DNA of 64,000 nucleotides, taken from the NCBI RefSeq assembly GCF_016469035.1, contig NZ_JAEHJZ010000036.1, positions 10,475 through 74,474 on the forward strand. Reading direction: 5' to 3'. Of this stretch, positions 24,037-33,722 are shown one piece after another (position 1 is the first letter of the stretch; each line of letters opens with the position of its first letter). The notes under the pieces were generated by a model that was not told the origin of the DNA, ran no database searches, and worked only from the letters and a program-made list of their open reading frames with translations. The translations under genes and the position numbers were made by a program. This DNA is from Gelidibacter salicanalis (lineage in GTDB: Bacteria; Bacteroidota; Bacteroidia; Flavobacteriales; Flavobacteriaceae).

Positions 24037-25131
24037 CTAAGTACATGACAAAAAATGAAATACATCTATATTTTTTTGATTTTCAGAGTTTAGCAACACA
24101 TTAGCCAAGAAGTAAAGCCCATATTTAAAGATGCTTTTGGCTTTTCTACCATGTTTTTTTATCGTAATTGGCTTAATCTGGTGCAAATAAATTCCAACTT
24201 TATAGCACCAAACAAAAGCAATCATTACCAGTAATACCAGTTTTTCTATTCTCTGAATATCTTGCAGATGTGTCTTTTCAATATCAAATCCGCTAGATTT
24301 CATTGCTTTAAAACACATCTCTATCTGCCATCGCTGTTTGTAATCTGTTTGTGCCTGTTCAGGTTTGTTAAACGATACGATAATCAGAAAATCTTGTTTC
24401 GCATTTCTGTTGTTGAGCCTGCAACCTGACAGATAGCAGAGTTGTCCATTGACCCGAACAATTTTATTGTAATGTACAAACTCATTGGCCTTGAACCGAT
24501 TGAACAAATGGGATGCTTTTATTTCTTTATTTTTATGTGGCAGGAATACCTTAAAATTATTGCGGATACGTATGTGGTACCTAATCTTGTTCCTGTTTAA
24601 AAACTCTAGCCATCTTTCCCCCACAAACTCTCTATCTGCGACAACAGACCCAATGGCCTCTTTGCCAAAAAGATGGATGAACCTATTGATCAGCTCGATA
24701 CGTTCTTGGCTATTGGAATTCCCTCTCTTGTCCAACATAGTAAACAACAGAGGAAATGCCACCCCTTTATAAACAATGCCGAGCATAAATATATTGATAT
24801 TGGTTTGCCCAAACTTCCAATTGGTTCTGTCAATACTCAATATAAGTTTCTCTTGTGCAGGCAGTAGATTGAAGACAAGACGTGCTATTAGGTCAGGATC
24901 TAAACTATAACTGGCAATAAACCGTTGTATGCGCCTTAGCGAAGACTCCGAATCTGCTTTGGTGTCAAAAGCATTCGATAGTTTTTCAAAAGTCACGGTC
25001 TGTACTTTGCACAAAGCAATAATAAAGTGAGAAATAAGTTTGAGTCGGGCTAAATTGATTTTACCTCGCAAATGAGTGTTTAGAACTAAAGTTAATTCAC
25101 TATTTTTAGTGACTGCATTGGTTTTCTTCAT
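24037..25131 (-). CDS. IS4-family DDE transposase
   Basis: A 364-aa transposase. The first catalytic Asp is in LILSIDRTNWKFG, the second in GSVVADREFVGERW, and the catalytic Glu lies in the IS4 signature Y-x2-R-x3-E-x6-K, here YKQRWQIEMCFKAMK. The N-terminus (SRKL-like helical region) would bind the inverted repeats. The frame is open from end to end, with no stop or frameshift. The protein ends SCT at the inverted repeat. It sits 90-110 bp from the right end, which leaves room for its promoter and the protective hairpin. Confidence 0.93.
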   Translation of the reverse strand: MKKTNAVTKNSELTLVLNTHLRGKINLARLKLISHFIIALCKVQTVTFEKLSNAFDTKADSESSLRRIQRFIASYSLDPDLIARLVFNLLPAQEKLILSIDRTNWKFGQTNINIFMLGIVYKGVAFPLLFTMLDKRGNSNSQERIELINRFIHLFGKEAIGSVVADREFVGERWLEFLNRNKIRYHIRIRNNFKVFLPHKNKEIKASHLFNRFKANEFVHYNKIVRVNGQLCYLSGCRLNNRNAKQDFLIIVSFNKPEQAQTDYKQRWQIEMCFKAMKSSGFDIEKTHLQDIQRIEKLVLLVMIAFVWCYKVGIYLHQIKPITIKKHGRKAKSIFKYGLYFLANVLLNSENQKNIDVFHFLSCT

Positions 25132-25243
25132 TAGACAAATAAGTGGAATTATTCATCTAATATACTGAAAATCAATGCTTTATATTAATTATTTAACCTT
25201 TAATTTATTGATTTTCAGTGAATTAAATTTTTGTCATGTACTA
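24037..25243 (-). mobile_element. IS4-family insertion sequence (1207 bp)
   Basis: The element is bounded by near-perfect terminal inverted repeats (shared core AGTACATGACAAAAA: 24040-24054, and its complement at 25228-25242) and flanked by an 11-bp target duplication. It holds one transposase gene whose final codons run into the left inverted repeat. Near the right end a 12-bp perfect inverted repeat (ACTGAAAATCAA 25164-25175 / TTGATTTTCAGT 25208-25219) lies upstream of the transposase and could block read-through transcription from outside. The perfect duplication and the open frame point to a recent, possibly active insertion. Confidence 0.92.
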
Positions 25244-25254
25244 AAGTTTATTTG
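25244..25254. repeat. Target-site duplication, right copy (AAGTTTATTTG)
   Basis: Identical to 24026-24036; see the left copy. Removing 24037-25254 would restore the sequence before the insertion. Confidence 0.85.
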
Positions 25255-25331
25255 ATGCATTTATTCCTAAGAACAAAATAAAATGCCCTCAACAATATTT
25301 GAAAAAAGAGCCTTTTAAAAACTGGGAATAT

Positions 25332-26336
25332 TTATACTCCAACATTTTTAGCCATAATAATCAAAGAAAGTCCGGCAATAAATAATAAGAACATTAGACC
25401 TATTAATTTGTTTGTTCCTTTAGGAGCATCTTTAAATTCTTTCCATATAAATATTCCCCAAATTGCAGCTACCATAGTCGCTCCTTGGCCTAATCCGTAT
25501 GAAATTGCAAATCCAGCTTCTCCCGCAGCTATCATATTTAAAATAAATCCGAGACACCAAATTACGCCTCCAAAAATTCCTATCAGGTGAAGCTTTGGAG
25601 TACCTAAACTAAAATAATCTTTGTAAGATACTTTTTCACCACTTATTGGCTTGTACATAAAAAAAGTATTGAACACAAAATTAGAAATAAATATTCCTAT
25701 TGAAAATATAAATACCGCTGTATAAGGTGTCAACAGGCCTTCTGTTGGATTAGAAAAATCGACTGACATGGATGCGGCTACAAATCTATAAAAGAACCCC
25801 ATCAACACACCCGCAGCTAAAGAAATAACTATTCCTTTGGTTGTTGCCACTCCCTTTGAAATTCGCTTGTAAACCAAAGCATCCAGAATAATTGCTAAAG
25901 CAACAAGCCCCACGCCCATAAATAACAATAAAGGATCACCCAAAGGTGTTGCTATATAGTTAACTATGACACCCAAAACTAACGCAATTCCTATTCCTAT
26001 AGGAAATGCAATAGCCATACCTGCAATGTCTATTGCCGCGACTAACAATAAATTGGCAATATTAAATACAACCCCTCCTAGAAAGGCATAAAAAATTGCA
26101 TTTAAAGAAGCATCTCCCAAATTTGGTAAAAAAGCCTGTCCACTATCGCCATTGCTCCCTAAAGTTAGTCCAAACACTAATGATAATAATACAACGCCCA
26201 AGGTATAATCCCAGTAAAAGAGTGCGAAACCCCATTCTTGTGAAGCTAATTTTTGCGTATTAGCCCAGGATCCCCAACATAACATTGTTATGACACATAA
26301 AAAAACAGCTAAAAGGTAATTGTCTACTATAAACAT
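25332..26336 (-). CDS. GRP/DMT-superfamily sugar permease
   Basis: A 334-aa inner-membrane protein with about ten transmembrane segments and the GRP-type opening LLAVFLCVITMLCWGSWANTQKLA, plus AIDIAGMAIAFPIGIGIALVLG and YGLGQGATMVAAIWGIFIWKEF near the end. It belongs to the drug/metabolite-transporter clan (glucose/ribose permease and ureide-permease relatives). Because ribokinase and glycohydrolases lie upstream on the same strand, import of ribose is the best guess. It is 86 bp after the YD-repeat-like gene. Other substrates, for example nucleobases, remain possible. Confidence 0.82.
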   Translation of the reverse strand: MFIVDNYLLAVFLCVITMLCWGSWANTQKLASQEWGFALFYWDYTLGVVLLSLVFGLTLGSNGDSGQAFLPNLGDASLNAIFYAFLGGVVFNIANLLLVAAIDIAGMAIAFPIGIGIALVLGVIVNYIATPLGDPLLLFMGVGLVALAIILDALVYKRISKGVATTKGIVISLAAGVLMGFFYRFVAASMSVDFSNPTEGLLTPYTAVFIFSIGIFISNFVFNTFFMYKPISGEKVSYKDYFSLGTPKLHLIGIFGGVIWCLGFILNMIAAGEAGFAISYGLGQGATMVAAIWGIFIWKEFKDAPKGTNKLIGLMFLLFIAGLSLIIMAKNVGV

Positions 26337-26422
26337 GACTCATTTTTTTTTTGGTTAGTATTATTCTTGTTGAACTCACATTGCATTATTTTAACTGGAA
26401 ATAATAAAACAACATTGATATT

Positions 26423-27220
26423 TTATTCTTCGTAATACGTATATGACCAAGATTCAGTGAAACCACCACCACTACCTGTTCCGTTTTTAATTTGAGTGGC
26501 CACTCTATTTTGATCATCAAAAGTATAGTCAAAGGTGGCACCATAATTTGAGTCTGGATCAGATGTTAATTTCCTGAGGTAATTTTTAGCTAACTTTTTA
26601 CTTTGTCTTCCATATAAGCCTCCAACAGTCTTCCATTGAGAATCAACTGTAAATGTTTGATGGATTGAACTTGGATTACTGGCAATAGTATATTCAAACA
26701 CTCTATCTTCCCTTACTGTAACACCATCGTCCTCATACCTAACTCTATTAGTGATATTACTGTTGTTGATTTTATTTTCATATTTTAAATGGTCTGCGCC
26801 ACTGTAATGCTCAAATATTTTTGCAAGAAAACCTTCGCCATCATATTCAAAAGCTGCGTACTCAGTTCCTGAGTCATTCCATAATTCTTTGCTAATGCGG
26901 CCTTCTCCGTCAAGAGTATAATTAGTTAAGTTACCACCTTTATTTATTGACAATTTTCCTGCTTGGGCATAATCATACATAATAACTTCAGGTGTACCTC
27001 CGTCATAAACATTTGAAATACTTGTTACACGATCGTTTCCGTCATAGGTAAATTCCCAACTTTCTATGCCATAACCTCCATCAAAACTTATTTTTTTAAT
27101 TTTGGAATCCGGAACCACTGGAAAATCTGATTCACCACTTATATCATTTGTACAAGATGATAGTAAAATTAAGGTCAAGCAAATAGCAATTGAGTTTAAA
27201 TACTTAATTGAATTTTTCAT
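26423..27220 (-). CDS. YD-repeat-like lipoprotein of unknown function
   Basis: A 265-aa lipoprotein: the lipobox is LILLSSC with Cys near residue 23. The body is a series of beta-rich units of the kind FDGGYGIESWEFTYDGNDRVTSISN, KLSINKGGNLTNYTLDGEGRISKEL, and FDYTFDDQNRVATQIKNGTGS, similar to the YD/RHS-like repeats in Bacteroidetes lipoproteins (DUF4595-like). It may be a surface or periplasmic binder, but a role is not known. It lies 41 bp after the esterase gene and is in the same direction as the sugar-uptake locus. Confidence 0.75.
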   Translation of the reverse strand: MKNSIKYLNSIAICLTLILLSSCTNDISGESDFPVVPDSKIKKISFDGGYGIESWEFTYDGNDRVTSISNVYDGGTPEVIMYDYAQAGKLSINKGGNLTNYTLDGEGRISKELWNDSGTEYAAFEYDGEGFLAKIFEHYSGADHLKYENKINNSNITNRVRYEDDGVTVREDRVFEYTIASNPSSIHQTFTVDSQWKTVGGLYGRQSKKLAKNYLRKLTSDPDSNYGATFDYTFDDQNRVATQIKNGTGSGGGFTESWSYTYYEE

Positions 27221-27261
27221 AATTTATAAGTTTAAATATTAGTTTGTAGTTTATATTCTTT

Positions 27262-28818
27262 TTAATAGTGAATCTTTTTTTGACTGAAATCTAAGGCATC
27301 TGAAAGCTCATTTAGGAACCAATCAACATTCCCTTTGCCTTGACTTACTCTATATTCATGATAAATATCTTTTTCTTTGAATAGTATATGCGTTAACCCA
27401 TTGGATTTATAATTCATGCTTTTGTCAGTTGTAGAAACAAAGAACCAAGTGCGATTTAAAGATTTTATTTGATCCTCTGTAAGCGCTTTCAACGTTTCAA
27501 TGTCAATAGGCGCATCATATACAGCACAAGAAGTAAAATCAGGATTTTTTACTGCATAGTCAAACGCTTTTGCACCCGCTTCTTTAAATCCTATTATAGA
27601 CTGAAAACGACGACCTTCCCTAATACGATAATTCGATTTAGCAATGGACATAATTGAATCAAAAGACATTTCTGACTTTAAATCAATAAAAACAGAAATA
27701 ATAGGTGGAAACTTAACTGCTTTAGTTTGATGCATTAGCATGTTTGCGATAGCCACCTTAGTTGAATTCGCAAATTTACCCACGAAATAAACGACAGGAT
27801 AATAACGAAGAGACGTTGTATAATCCACAGGTAACAAGACGTCAAATCCATCATCATTCATTAGCTTTAAATCTAATTTAGCAGCGTTGACAGTATCAGA
27901 AAAATGCTCCTTTACATCCCCTCGATACGGCTTTTGACTAAATGCATCATCAATAAAATTTAGACCGTTTGTCAATGACCCTCTCCAATATTCAAAATTG
28001 TGCCCACCATTTCTTACTCTAAATTCATGGTCGAAATTCAAATCTCTTAGTAGGATATGTAACTCTTCATTACTCTTGCTTAAGGTTTGCTCATCATCTC
28101 CATTATCAATAAAAATCTTCAAATCTTTAAATCGATTTAAATTGGTCTTATTGAATAGATGAAAAGGAGAGTTATCTTTATAATACTGAGTAATTCGGTC
28201 TTCCCCATATATTCCCACGCCACCAAAAAGTCTTCCCCACTGTTCATCCCATTCAGTTGGATCTTCAGTCATATATTGATCATCAGTTCGAACTGAGATA
28301 CTTAATGGCACACAAACTGAAAATACTTCAGGATGTTTTATCGGAAGAATCAATGCTCCAAAACCTCCCATAGAAAACCCAATAGTTGCTCTATTTTTAT
28401 TGTTAGGCATAGTTCTATAATTAGCATCTATAAAAGGAACTAATTCATTTACAAACATATCCTGATATGAAAATTTTCCATAAAAATCGTTCACATAATA
28501 GGTGCTGTAGCCTTCGGGCATCACATAAATCATGGACTGGATTTCGTTTTTGTTTACCACATCATCAATATGCTGGCCTAACCTGCCATATTCTAACCAA
28601 GAATAATCATTACCACCTAATCCGTGAAGAAGGTAAACCACTGGATACCTTTTTTCGCTTTTAAGATAATCCTTTGGAAGAATGATTGAGTATTTAACCG
28701 TTTGACCAAGTATTTTACTCTCGATCGATTTCCCTTCGTAAGTAACAACCATATCCTGAGCTGACCCCATAGGAGATTGCAAGATAAACAACAAGATTAT
28801 TACGAAAGTTCTCATCAA
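27262..28818 (-). CDS. Secreted double-domain esterase (second domain inactive)
   Basis: A 518-aa exported protein (signal peptide residues 1-20, ending GSAQ). The first esterase domain (about 25-290) resembles D/feruloyl-esterase or S-formylglutathione-hydrolase-like alpha/beta hydrolases: oxyanion loop VVYLLHGLGGND (60-71), nucleophile S149 in IGFSMGGFG, acid in IDNGDDEQ, and His in RNGGHNFEYW. The second half (about 300-518) repeats the fold, but its nucleophile elbow is GFKEAG, with Lys in place of Ser, so it is probably non-catalytic. It is 18 bp from its lipoprotein paralog. Confidence 0.85.
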   Translation of the reverse strand: MMRTFVIILLFILQSPMGSAQDMVVTYEGKSIESKILGQTVKYSIILPKDYLKSEKRYPVVYLLHGLGGNDYSWLEYGRLGQHIDDVVNKNEIQSMIYVMPEGYSTYYVNDFYGKFSYQDMFVNELVPFIDANYRTMPNNKNRATIGFSMGGFGALILPIKHPEVFSVCVPLSISVRTDDQYMTEDPTEWDEQWGRLFGGVGIYGEDRITQYYKDNSPFHLFNKTNLNRFKDLKIFIDNGDDEQTLSKSNEELHILLRDLNFDHEFRVRNGGHNFEYWRGSLTNGLNFIDDAFSQKPYRGDVKEHFSDTVNAAKLDLKLMNDDGFDVLLPVDYTTSLRYYPVVYFVGKFANSTKVAIANMLMHQTKAVKFPPIISVFIDLKSEMSFDSIMSIAKSNYRIREGRRFQSIIGFKEAGAKAFDYAVKNPDFTSCAVYDAPIDIETLKALTEDQIKSLNRTWFFVSTTDKSMNYKSNGLTHILFKEKDIYHEYRVSQGKGNVDWFLNELSDALDFSQKKIHY

Positions 28819-28836
28819 TTATGGTCTATTTTTAAT

Positions 28837-30453
28837 TTATATTTTTTCTTTCAGAATGGAAAGAGAATTACTTAATCCGTTCAAAAACGACTGATAGGTA
28901 TCGTTCCCTTGCCTTACCCTATATTCATAGCCTATATTTTGTTCTCTTATAGACTTATACATAGTGTTATAGCCTTTATATTCCGCACTATCATCAGTTA
29001 TATCGAGATAATAAAAAGTGCCCGCTACCGGTGCTACAGTATTATCAGTTAAATTAGCGTTAAATAAAAAACAGGACTTAAAAAACGACGACTCATTATT
29101 TATAAATTGAGCCGCTTTTAGACCTCCTTTTGAATTGCCTATTAAAACTCTTTTTTCTTTTTGTGCAAGCGTGCGATAATTGGAATCCGTATAAGAAATT
29201 ATTTGCTCCATGGTAGCAAAACTCAAATCATTTGTTAAAGGAATTTCTACAATTATGGAATATGGTATACTTTGATTACTCATTGCATTATAAAGTAGAG
29301 ACAGAGCGGCCAACTTACTTTCAGTCGGCTGATTACCAGTGTCATGAGCCAAATACAAGACTGGAAACCTAGATATATCTGAAACACCGTAGTTTGAATT
29401 TTTTAAGATGTTAACCGATTGTCCGCTGACTGTTTTGGTTTCATAAGCCGTGTTACTAATAGATTCCCCTATAATTGCTGGAGTAGGTTCTGCGCTATAC
29501 CCTATGCCTTGAAAAGCATCACTAATAAACTTTAAAGCTTCCGGATAAGATGCCTTCCAATAATCAAATGAATGTCCGCCACTTCTTACCCGATACTCAT
29601 GTGAGATATTCAAATCTCTAAGCACCGTATGCAATTTATCATTTGTAATTGAAAGTGATTCCTCATCGTCTCCACAATCAATGAGCAGTTTTAGATTAGA
29701 AAAATTAACAGCATTTTGATTTTCAAAGAAGTAAAATGGGCTATATTGCTTAAAATAATCTGTAAATCGACTTTGACCAGTCGCACCTATGCCTCCAAAA
29801 ATAGGACTCCATTGATAATCATAAACGCTTTGCGGTTCAGCCATATATTGATCGTCCGTTCTAAAAGAAATGCTCAAAGGGACTCCCACAGAAAACACAT
29901 CCGGGTTTAAGGCAGGGAGAATTAATGCGCCATAACCTCCCATAGAATAACCCATGGCTGCCCTATGATTCTTGTCATTTTTCGTTCGAAATAATTGATC
30001 AATTTCAGGAACCATTTCTATGGTAAGCATGTTCATATATGGATACATTCCATTATATCTATTTGCATAATAGGTATTATGTGCACTTGGCATCACAAAA
30101 ATCATGGACGTGATCTCTCCTTTATACTGATCAGAATAATATTGTATCATTCCGTGTGTATACCATGCTTTTTCATTATCTCCAAAACCATGAAATAAAT
30201 AGGTTACGGGATAATCTTCAGTAGATGTGTCGTATCCGTCAGGTAACAAAACGGCATAATCAACGTTTTCACCTAAAATTGAACTATAAAATGTCTGATT
30301 GGTAAGCAATCTCTTAAACGACAATTCTCTCTCCCCAGGAAAAGGATTTTGCTCAGAAACATTGTCTTTGCTAGAGCAACTAAAAATGACTAAACAGAAT
30401 ATGAAAAAATAAAATATTTTGTTAAGCTGATATTCTAAATTTTTAGTAGGCAT
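28837..30453 (-). CDS. Double-domain esterase lipoprotein
   Basis: A 538-aa lipoprotein (lipobox VIFSC, Cys26). The first alpha/beta-hydrolase domain has VTYLFHGFGDNE (83-94), nucleophile S170 in AMGYSMGGYG, acid in IDCGDDEESLS and His in RSGGHSFDYW. The second domain has GNSKGG at the elbow, which keeps a Ser, unlike its paralog. Both paralogs are similar over the full length, so they arose by duplication. The natural ester is not known; an acyl group on a ribosyl compound would fit the locus. It is 21 bp after the glycohydrolase gene. Confidence 0.85.
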   Translation of the reverse strand: MPTKNLEYQLNKIFYFFIFCLVIFSCSSKDNVSEQNPFPGERELSFKRLLTNQTFYSSILGENVDYAVLLPDGYDTSTEDYPVTYLFHGFGDNEKAWYTHGMIQYYSDQYKGEITSMIFVMPSAHNTYYANRYNGMYPYMNMLTIEMVPEIDQLFRTKNDKNHRAAMGYSMGGYGALILPALNPDVFSVGVPLSISFRTDDQYMAEPQSVYDYQWSPIFGGIGATGQSRFTDYFKQYSPFYFFENQNAVNFSNLKLLIDCGDDEESLSITNDKLHTVLRDLNISHEYRVRSGGHSFDYWKASYPEALKFISDAFQGIGYSAEPTPAIIGESISNTAYETKTVSGQSVNILKNSNYGVSDISRFPVLYLAHDTGNQPTESKLAALSLLYNAMSNQSIPYSIIVEIPLTNDLSFATMEQIISYTDSNYRTLAQKEKRVLIGNSKGGLKAAQFINNESSFFKSCFLFNANLTDNTVAPVAGTFYYLDITDDSAEYKGYNTMYKSIREQNIGYEYRVRQGNDTYQSFLNGLSNSLSILKEKI

Positions 30454-30474
30454 AACATTTCAGTTTATTATTTT

Positions 30475-32043
30475 TCAAATACTTGGAGAGTCAGCATAAA
30501 TAACAATTGATTTCATATATATACTAAAATCTGGATTTTTATTTACCCATTTAATTTCTACGTGATGATCTTTATTATCCAATAAATATTTATGAAAAAC
30601 ATCATATTTTCGAACTATGTAATCATAAGGCATTTTGACTTGTTCCACTTTTTCACCATCAATATATACATCTAAAAGCGCTACATAATCACTAGTTGGT
30701 ACGCTACAAATGCTATTTACATTTCCAAGAACGACAATGCCATTTCCCTTAAAACCTATATTAATATTTTTATCAGTATAGTGTTGTCTTAAATAGCGCT
30801 CCTCAGATGGAAAGAGTCCAACAAAAGATTCCTCAAATCTTACCGTTTCGGGCTTTTGAATTTTTATTTTAATTTTATCGCCGTTAACTTCCCCTCCATT
30901 TTCCTCAATTAATTGAAGGCTGTGTTTATAAGTTAAATCATAAACTTCGTTTAAGGAAATCTCCATATATGGAAATTTTAAACCTTCAACTTCTTCCAAT
31001 GCAGGCTTCCAATAATCTGGTATGCCATCGTAACCAAACATAACACCTAAAATACCTGCTGCCGTAGCTGGATTACAGTCTGAATCTTGTCCGCATCTTG
31101 TCGAAATATCCATGGTTTTAAAAAAATCTTTTTCTCCATAAAGTAAGCCGACTACAACATAAGCGGCATTTAACCTAGCGTCTATATTGAACGAATTATA
31201 AACACCCTCTGGACATCCTTTGTCTGACGAATGTTTTTTTTCTATCTCAAACCAAGTTTCTTTCCAGTCATCGGGATGTTTTTTATGCCATTCAATGACA
31301 TCGGCAATCGTTTTATAAAAAAGGCTTTCTTTAGGAATTGTGCTTAATGCTTGTGAAATAACATAATCAATATCATCAGAGATATAAGCGACTGTGTACA
31401 TGGCAGAAACGAAAACACCACCATACCATCCATCACCATAATTCATTATATGCCCAATATCATCACAAAACTTTGATGCGGTATTTGTCATTCCTGGAGC
31501 CATCATACCTGCGAAATCGGCTTCTATTTGAAAATCTATATCATCAGCATGGGGATTATTCATCCAGTGGCCAGAAGCAGGAGGCATTATTCCATTTAAG
31601 ATATTGTATCGCGCCGCTTGGTTAGCGTGCCATAATTTATAATCTTCATTGGCAAATTCCAAAGCAAATGCATCTACAGGAGCATTTAGTCCAACTTTTT
31701 CTAAAATATTTACAAATGTGAGATCAAGATACACATCATCATAAAGCCCTGGATCCAATTCAAAAGTCTCCTTTATGTAGTGGTCATGCCATACTATTTT
31801 TTGATAATCTTGGATCATCGTTCCCTTAAATCTAAATTCAGTTGGCCCTCCAAATGTCACACCAATAGTTTGTCCTGCCCATCCGCCCCGTATTTTATCC
31901 TTTAATTCTTTTTTAGAAAACACCTTGAAGGTCTCTACAGGCTTACTGTGCTTTAAAGTTTGAGAATTCATTTGATTACAGCTAACAACTAAAAAACCGG
32001 TGGCCGCTGTGAATAATAAATATTTTAAAAATCTAACTGTCAT
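30475..32043 (-). CDS. ADP-ribosylglycohydrolase-family lipoprotein
   Basis: A 522-aa lipoprotein (VVSC, Cys22). The PF03747-type fold spans about 45-400: GGWAGQTIGVTFGGP near residue 54, an Asp-rich metal site YDDVYLDLTF, NPHADDIDFQIEADF, DGWYGGVFVSAMYTVAY and RCGQDSDCNPATAAG (the C-terminal D-x-D-x-x-x-A/T site). A C-terminal beta-rich domain follows. Family members hydrolyse N- or O-linked ribosyl bonds, using Mg. Its export suggests action on an external ribosyl substrate, not on protein ADP-ribosylation. It forms a tandem with two paralogs. Confidence 0.88.
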   Translation of the reverse strand: MTVRFLKYLLFTAATGFLVVSCNQMNSQTLKHSKPVETFKVFSKKELKDKIRGGWAGQTIGVTFGGPTEFRFKGTMIQDYQKIVWHDHYIKETFELDPGLYDDVYLDLTFVNILEKVGLNAPVDAFALEFANEDYKLWHANQAARYNILNGIMPPASGHWMNNPHADDIDFQIEADFAGMMAPGMTNTASKFCDDIGHIMNYGDGWYGGVFVSAMYTVAYISDDIDYVISQALSTIPKESLFYKTIADVIEWHKKHPDDWKETWFEIEKKHSSDKGCPEGVYNSFNIDARLNAAYVVVGLLYGEKDFFKTMDISTRCGQDSDCNPATAAGILGVMFGYDGIPDYWKPALEEVEGLKFPYMEISLNEVYDLTYKHSLQLIEENGGEVNGDKIKIKIQKPETVRFEESFVGLFPSEERYLRQHYTDKNINIGFKGNGIVVLGNVNSICSVPTSDYVALLDVYIDGEKVEQVKMPYDYIVRKYDVFHKYLLDNKDHHVEIKWVNKNPDFSIYMKSIVIYADSPSI

Positions 32044-32055
32044 ATGAGTGTTGTT

Positions 32056-33720
32056 TTACATGGGTATATTGCTCCCTGGTTTGTTTTCTGAATACACAAT
32101 TAAGTCATTAATCCTGTATTCATACTCAGGTTTGTGATTCAACCATTTTAATTTCAAAGTATGTTTGCCTTCTGGTAAATTATATTTCCATGCTGGTTCT
32201 AATCTTCTTGCTGAATTCATCATAGGCAATTTCACGGTTTCTTCCAATTTATCGTCAATATAAACTTCCATCAAAGCCACATAAGGATCATCTGGTTCCG
32301 CCAATCCAAAGGATTCTGATCCATAAGTTCTTTTAGAGACCCTATCTATATATTTCACATCCACCTTAGATCGTTTGGCCATATTACCATAGAGTAAAAA
32401 ACCATTCCCAGTAAATTCAAAATTGATTTCATCTGTAAAAGATTCGTCTATTTTATTTCGCTCAATAGGATAAGTGTTTTCAAAATTTTGTTCAAAGGCT
32501 ACCGCAATTGGTTCTTTTATAGGAATAGTCAATTGATCTTGTTCTATTTTCCCTCCTTCATCCTTTATAACTTGTAAAGCATGTTTCATACTCAATTCAT
32601 AGGCCATACTCAACGACATATCTGTATTCTCAAAATTGTCGTTTTCTATTTCTTGAAGTGGTTTTAACCAAAATTCTGGAATACCGTCGTATCCTGTCAT
32701 AACTCCCAAAACACCACCTACAGTTGCAGGATTACAATCGGCGTCTTGTCCACATCGCGCCGCAATATCTACAGATTTCGAAAAATTAGCATCTCCATAC
32801 AACAAACCAATGGTTACATAAGCAGAGTTGATTTTAGCTTCGATATTGAACCCCAAGAAAACACCTTTAGGACAGCCAGTATCATTATTCCATTTTTTTT
32901 GTAATTCAAACCAAGTTTGCTTCCAATCATCAGGAAATTCCTTTTTCCACGCTATAACATCACTGATGCATTCATAAAACTGAGTTCCTTTTGGAATTGT
33001 TTTGATAGCGTTCTCAACTATCTGAGTTGGATTATCAAAAATAAATGCTGATGAATACAGCGCAGATGAATAGACACCACCATACCAACCATCCCCACTA
33101 TTCATGACATGACCAACTCTATCAGCTATTTCTGTGGCCTTATTTACCATTCCTGGCGCCATTAGACCAATAAAATCTGCTTCTATTTGAAAATCAATAT
33201 CATCTGCATGGGGATTGTTTTTCCAATTACCCGATGCAGGTGGCATTATCCCGTTCAAAATATTATATCGTGACGCTTGATTAGCATGTGCTAAATGGTA
33301 TGCTGTGTTGGACCAATGCTTTGCTATAGCTTCAGAACTAGCATTAATACCATATTTTTCAAAAGCACTTACAAAATTTAGATCTGTATAAATATCATCA
33401 AACAGTCCTGGTTTTTTATCCCACCAATATTTTACATAATGTTCGTTCCAAGGAATATTCTGATTTTCATTTATTAGAGAGCCATTGTATTTAAACTCCA
33501 CAGGAGCTCCATAAACCACTCCAATGGTTTGTCCTGCCCATCCTCCTTTTATTTTGTTCTGTAATTCTTGCTTTGAAATTACGAATGATTCTTTTGTTGC
33601 TGGTTCATTTACATCCTCTTGAGCATCTGCCGTTTTTGATGTTTTATCTTGACACGATAGCGCACCAAAAATCAAAATAATCATAAATCCTTTTAAAAAA
33701 TTCTGTTTTGTTAAATTCAT
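32056..33720 (-). CDS. ADP-ribosylglycohydrolase-family lipoprotein
   Basis: A 554-aa lipoprotein (ALSC, Cys23), close to its neighbour downstream over the whole length. Motifs: GGWAGQTIGVVYGAP, FDDIYTDLNF, NPHADDIDFQIEADF, DGWYGGVYSSALYSSAF, RCGQDADCNPATVGG. The metal-site residues are kept. The C-terminus (about 410-554) is a beta-domain that ends in PEYEYRINDLIVYSENK. It is 12 bp from the next gene and 2 bp from the previous one, so all three are cotranscribed. A ribosyl-cleaving role in the periplasm is inferred. Confidence 0.88.
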   Translation of the reverse strand: MNLTKQNFLKGFMIILIFGALSCQDKTSKTADAQEDVNEPATKESFVISKQELQNKIKGGWAGQTIGVVYGAPVEFKYNGSLINENQNIPWNEHYVKYWWDKKPGLFDDIYTDLNFVSAFEKYGINASSEAIAKHWSNTAYHLAHANQASRYNILNGIMPPASGNWKNNPHADDIDFQIEADFIGLMAPGMVNKATEIADRVGHVMNSGDGWYGGVYSSALYSSAFIFDNPTQIVENAIKTIPKGTQFYECISDVIAWKKEFPDDWKQTWFELQKKWNNDTGCPKGVFLGFNIEAKINSAYVTIGLLYGDANFSKSVDIAARCGQDADCNPATVGGVLGVMTGYDGIPEFWLKPLQEIENDNFENTDMSLSMAYELSMKHALQVIKDEGGKIEQDQLTIPIKEPIAVAFEQNFENTYPIERNKIDESFTDEINFEFTGNGFLLYGNMAKRSKVDVKYIDRVSKRTYGSESFGLAEPDDPYVALMEVYIDDKLEETVKLPMMNSARRLEPAWKYNLPEGKHTLKLKWLNHKPEYEYRINDLIVYSENKPGSNIPM

Positions 33721-33722
33721 AT

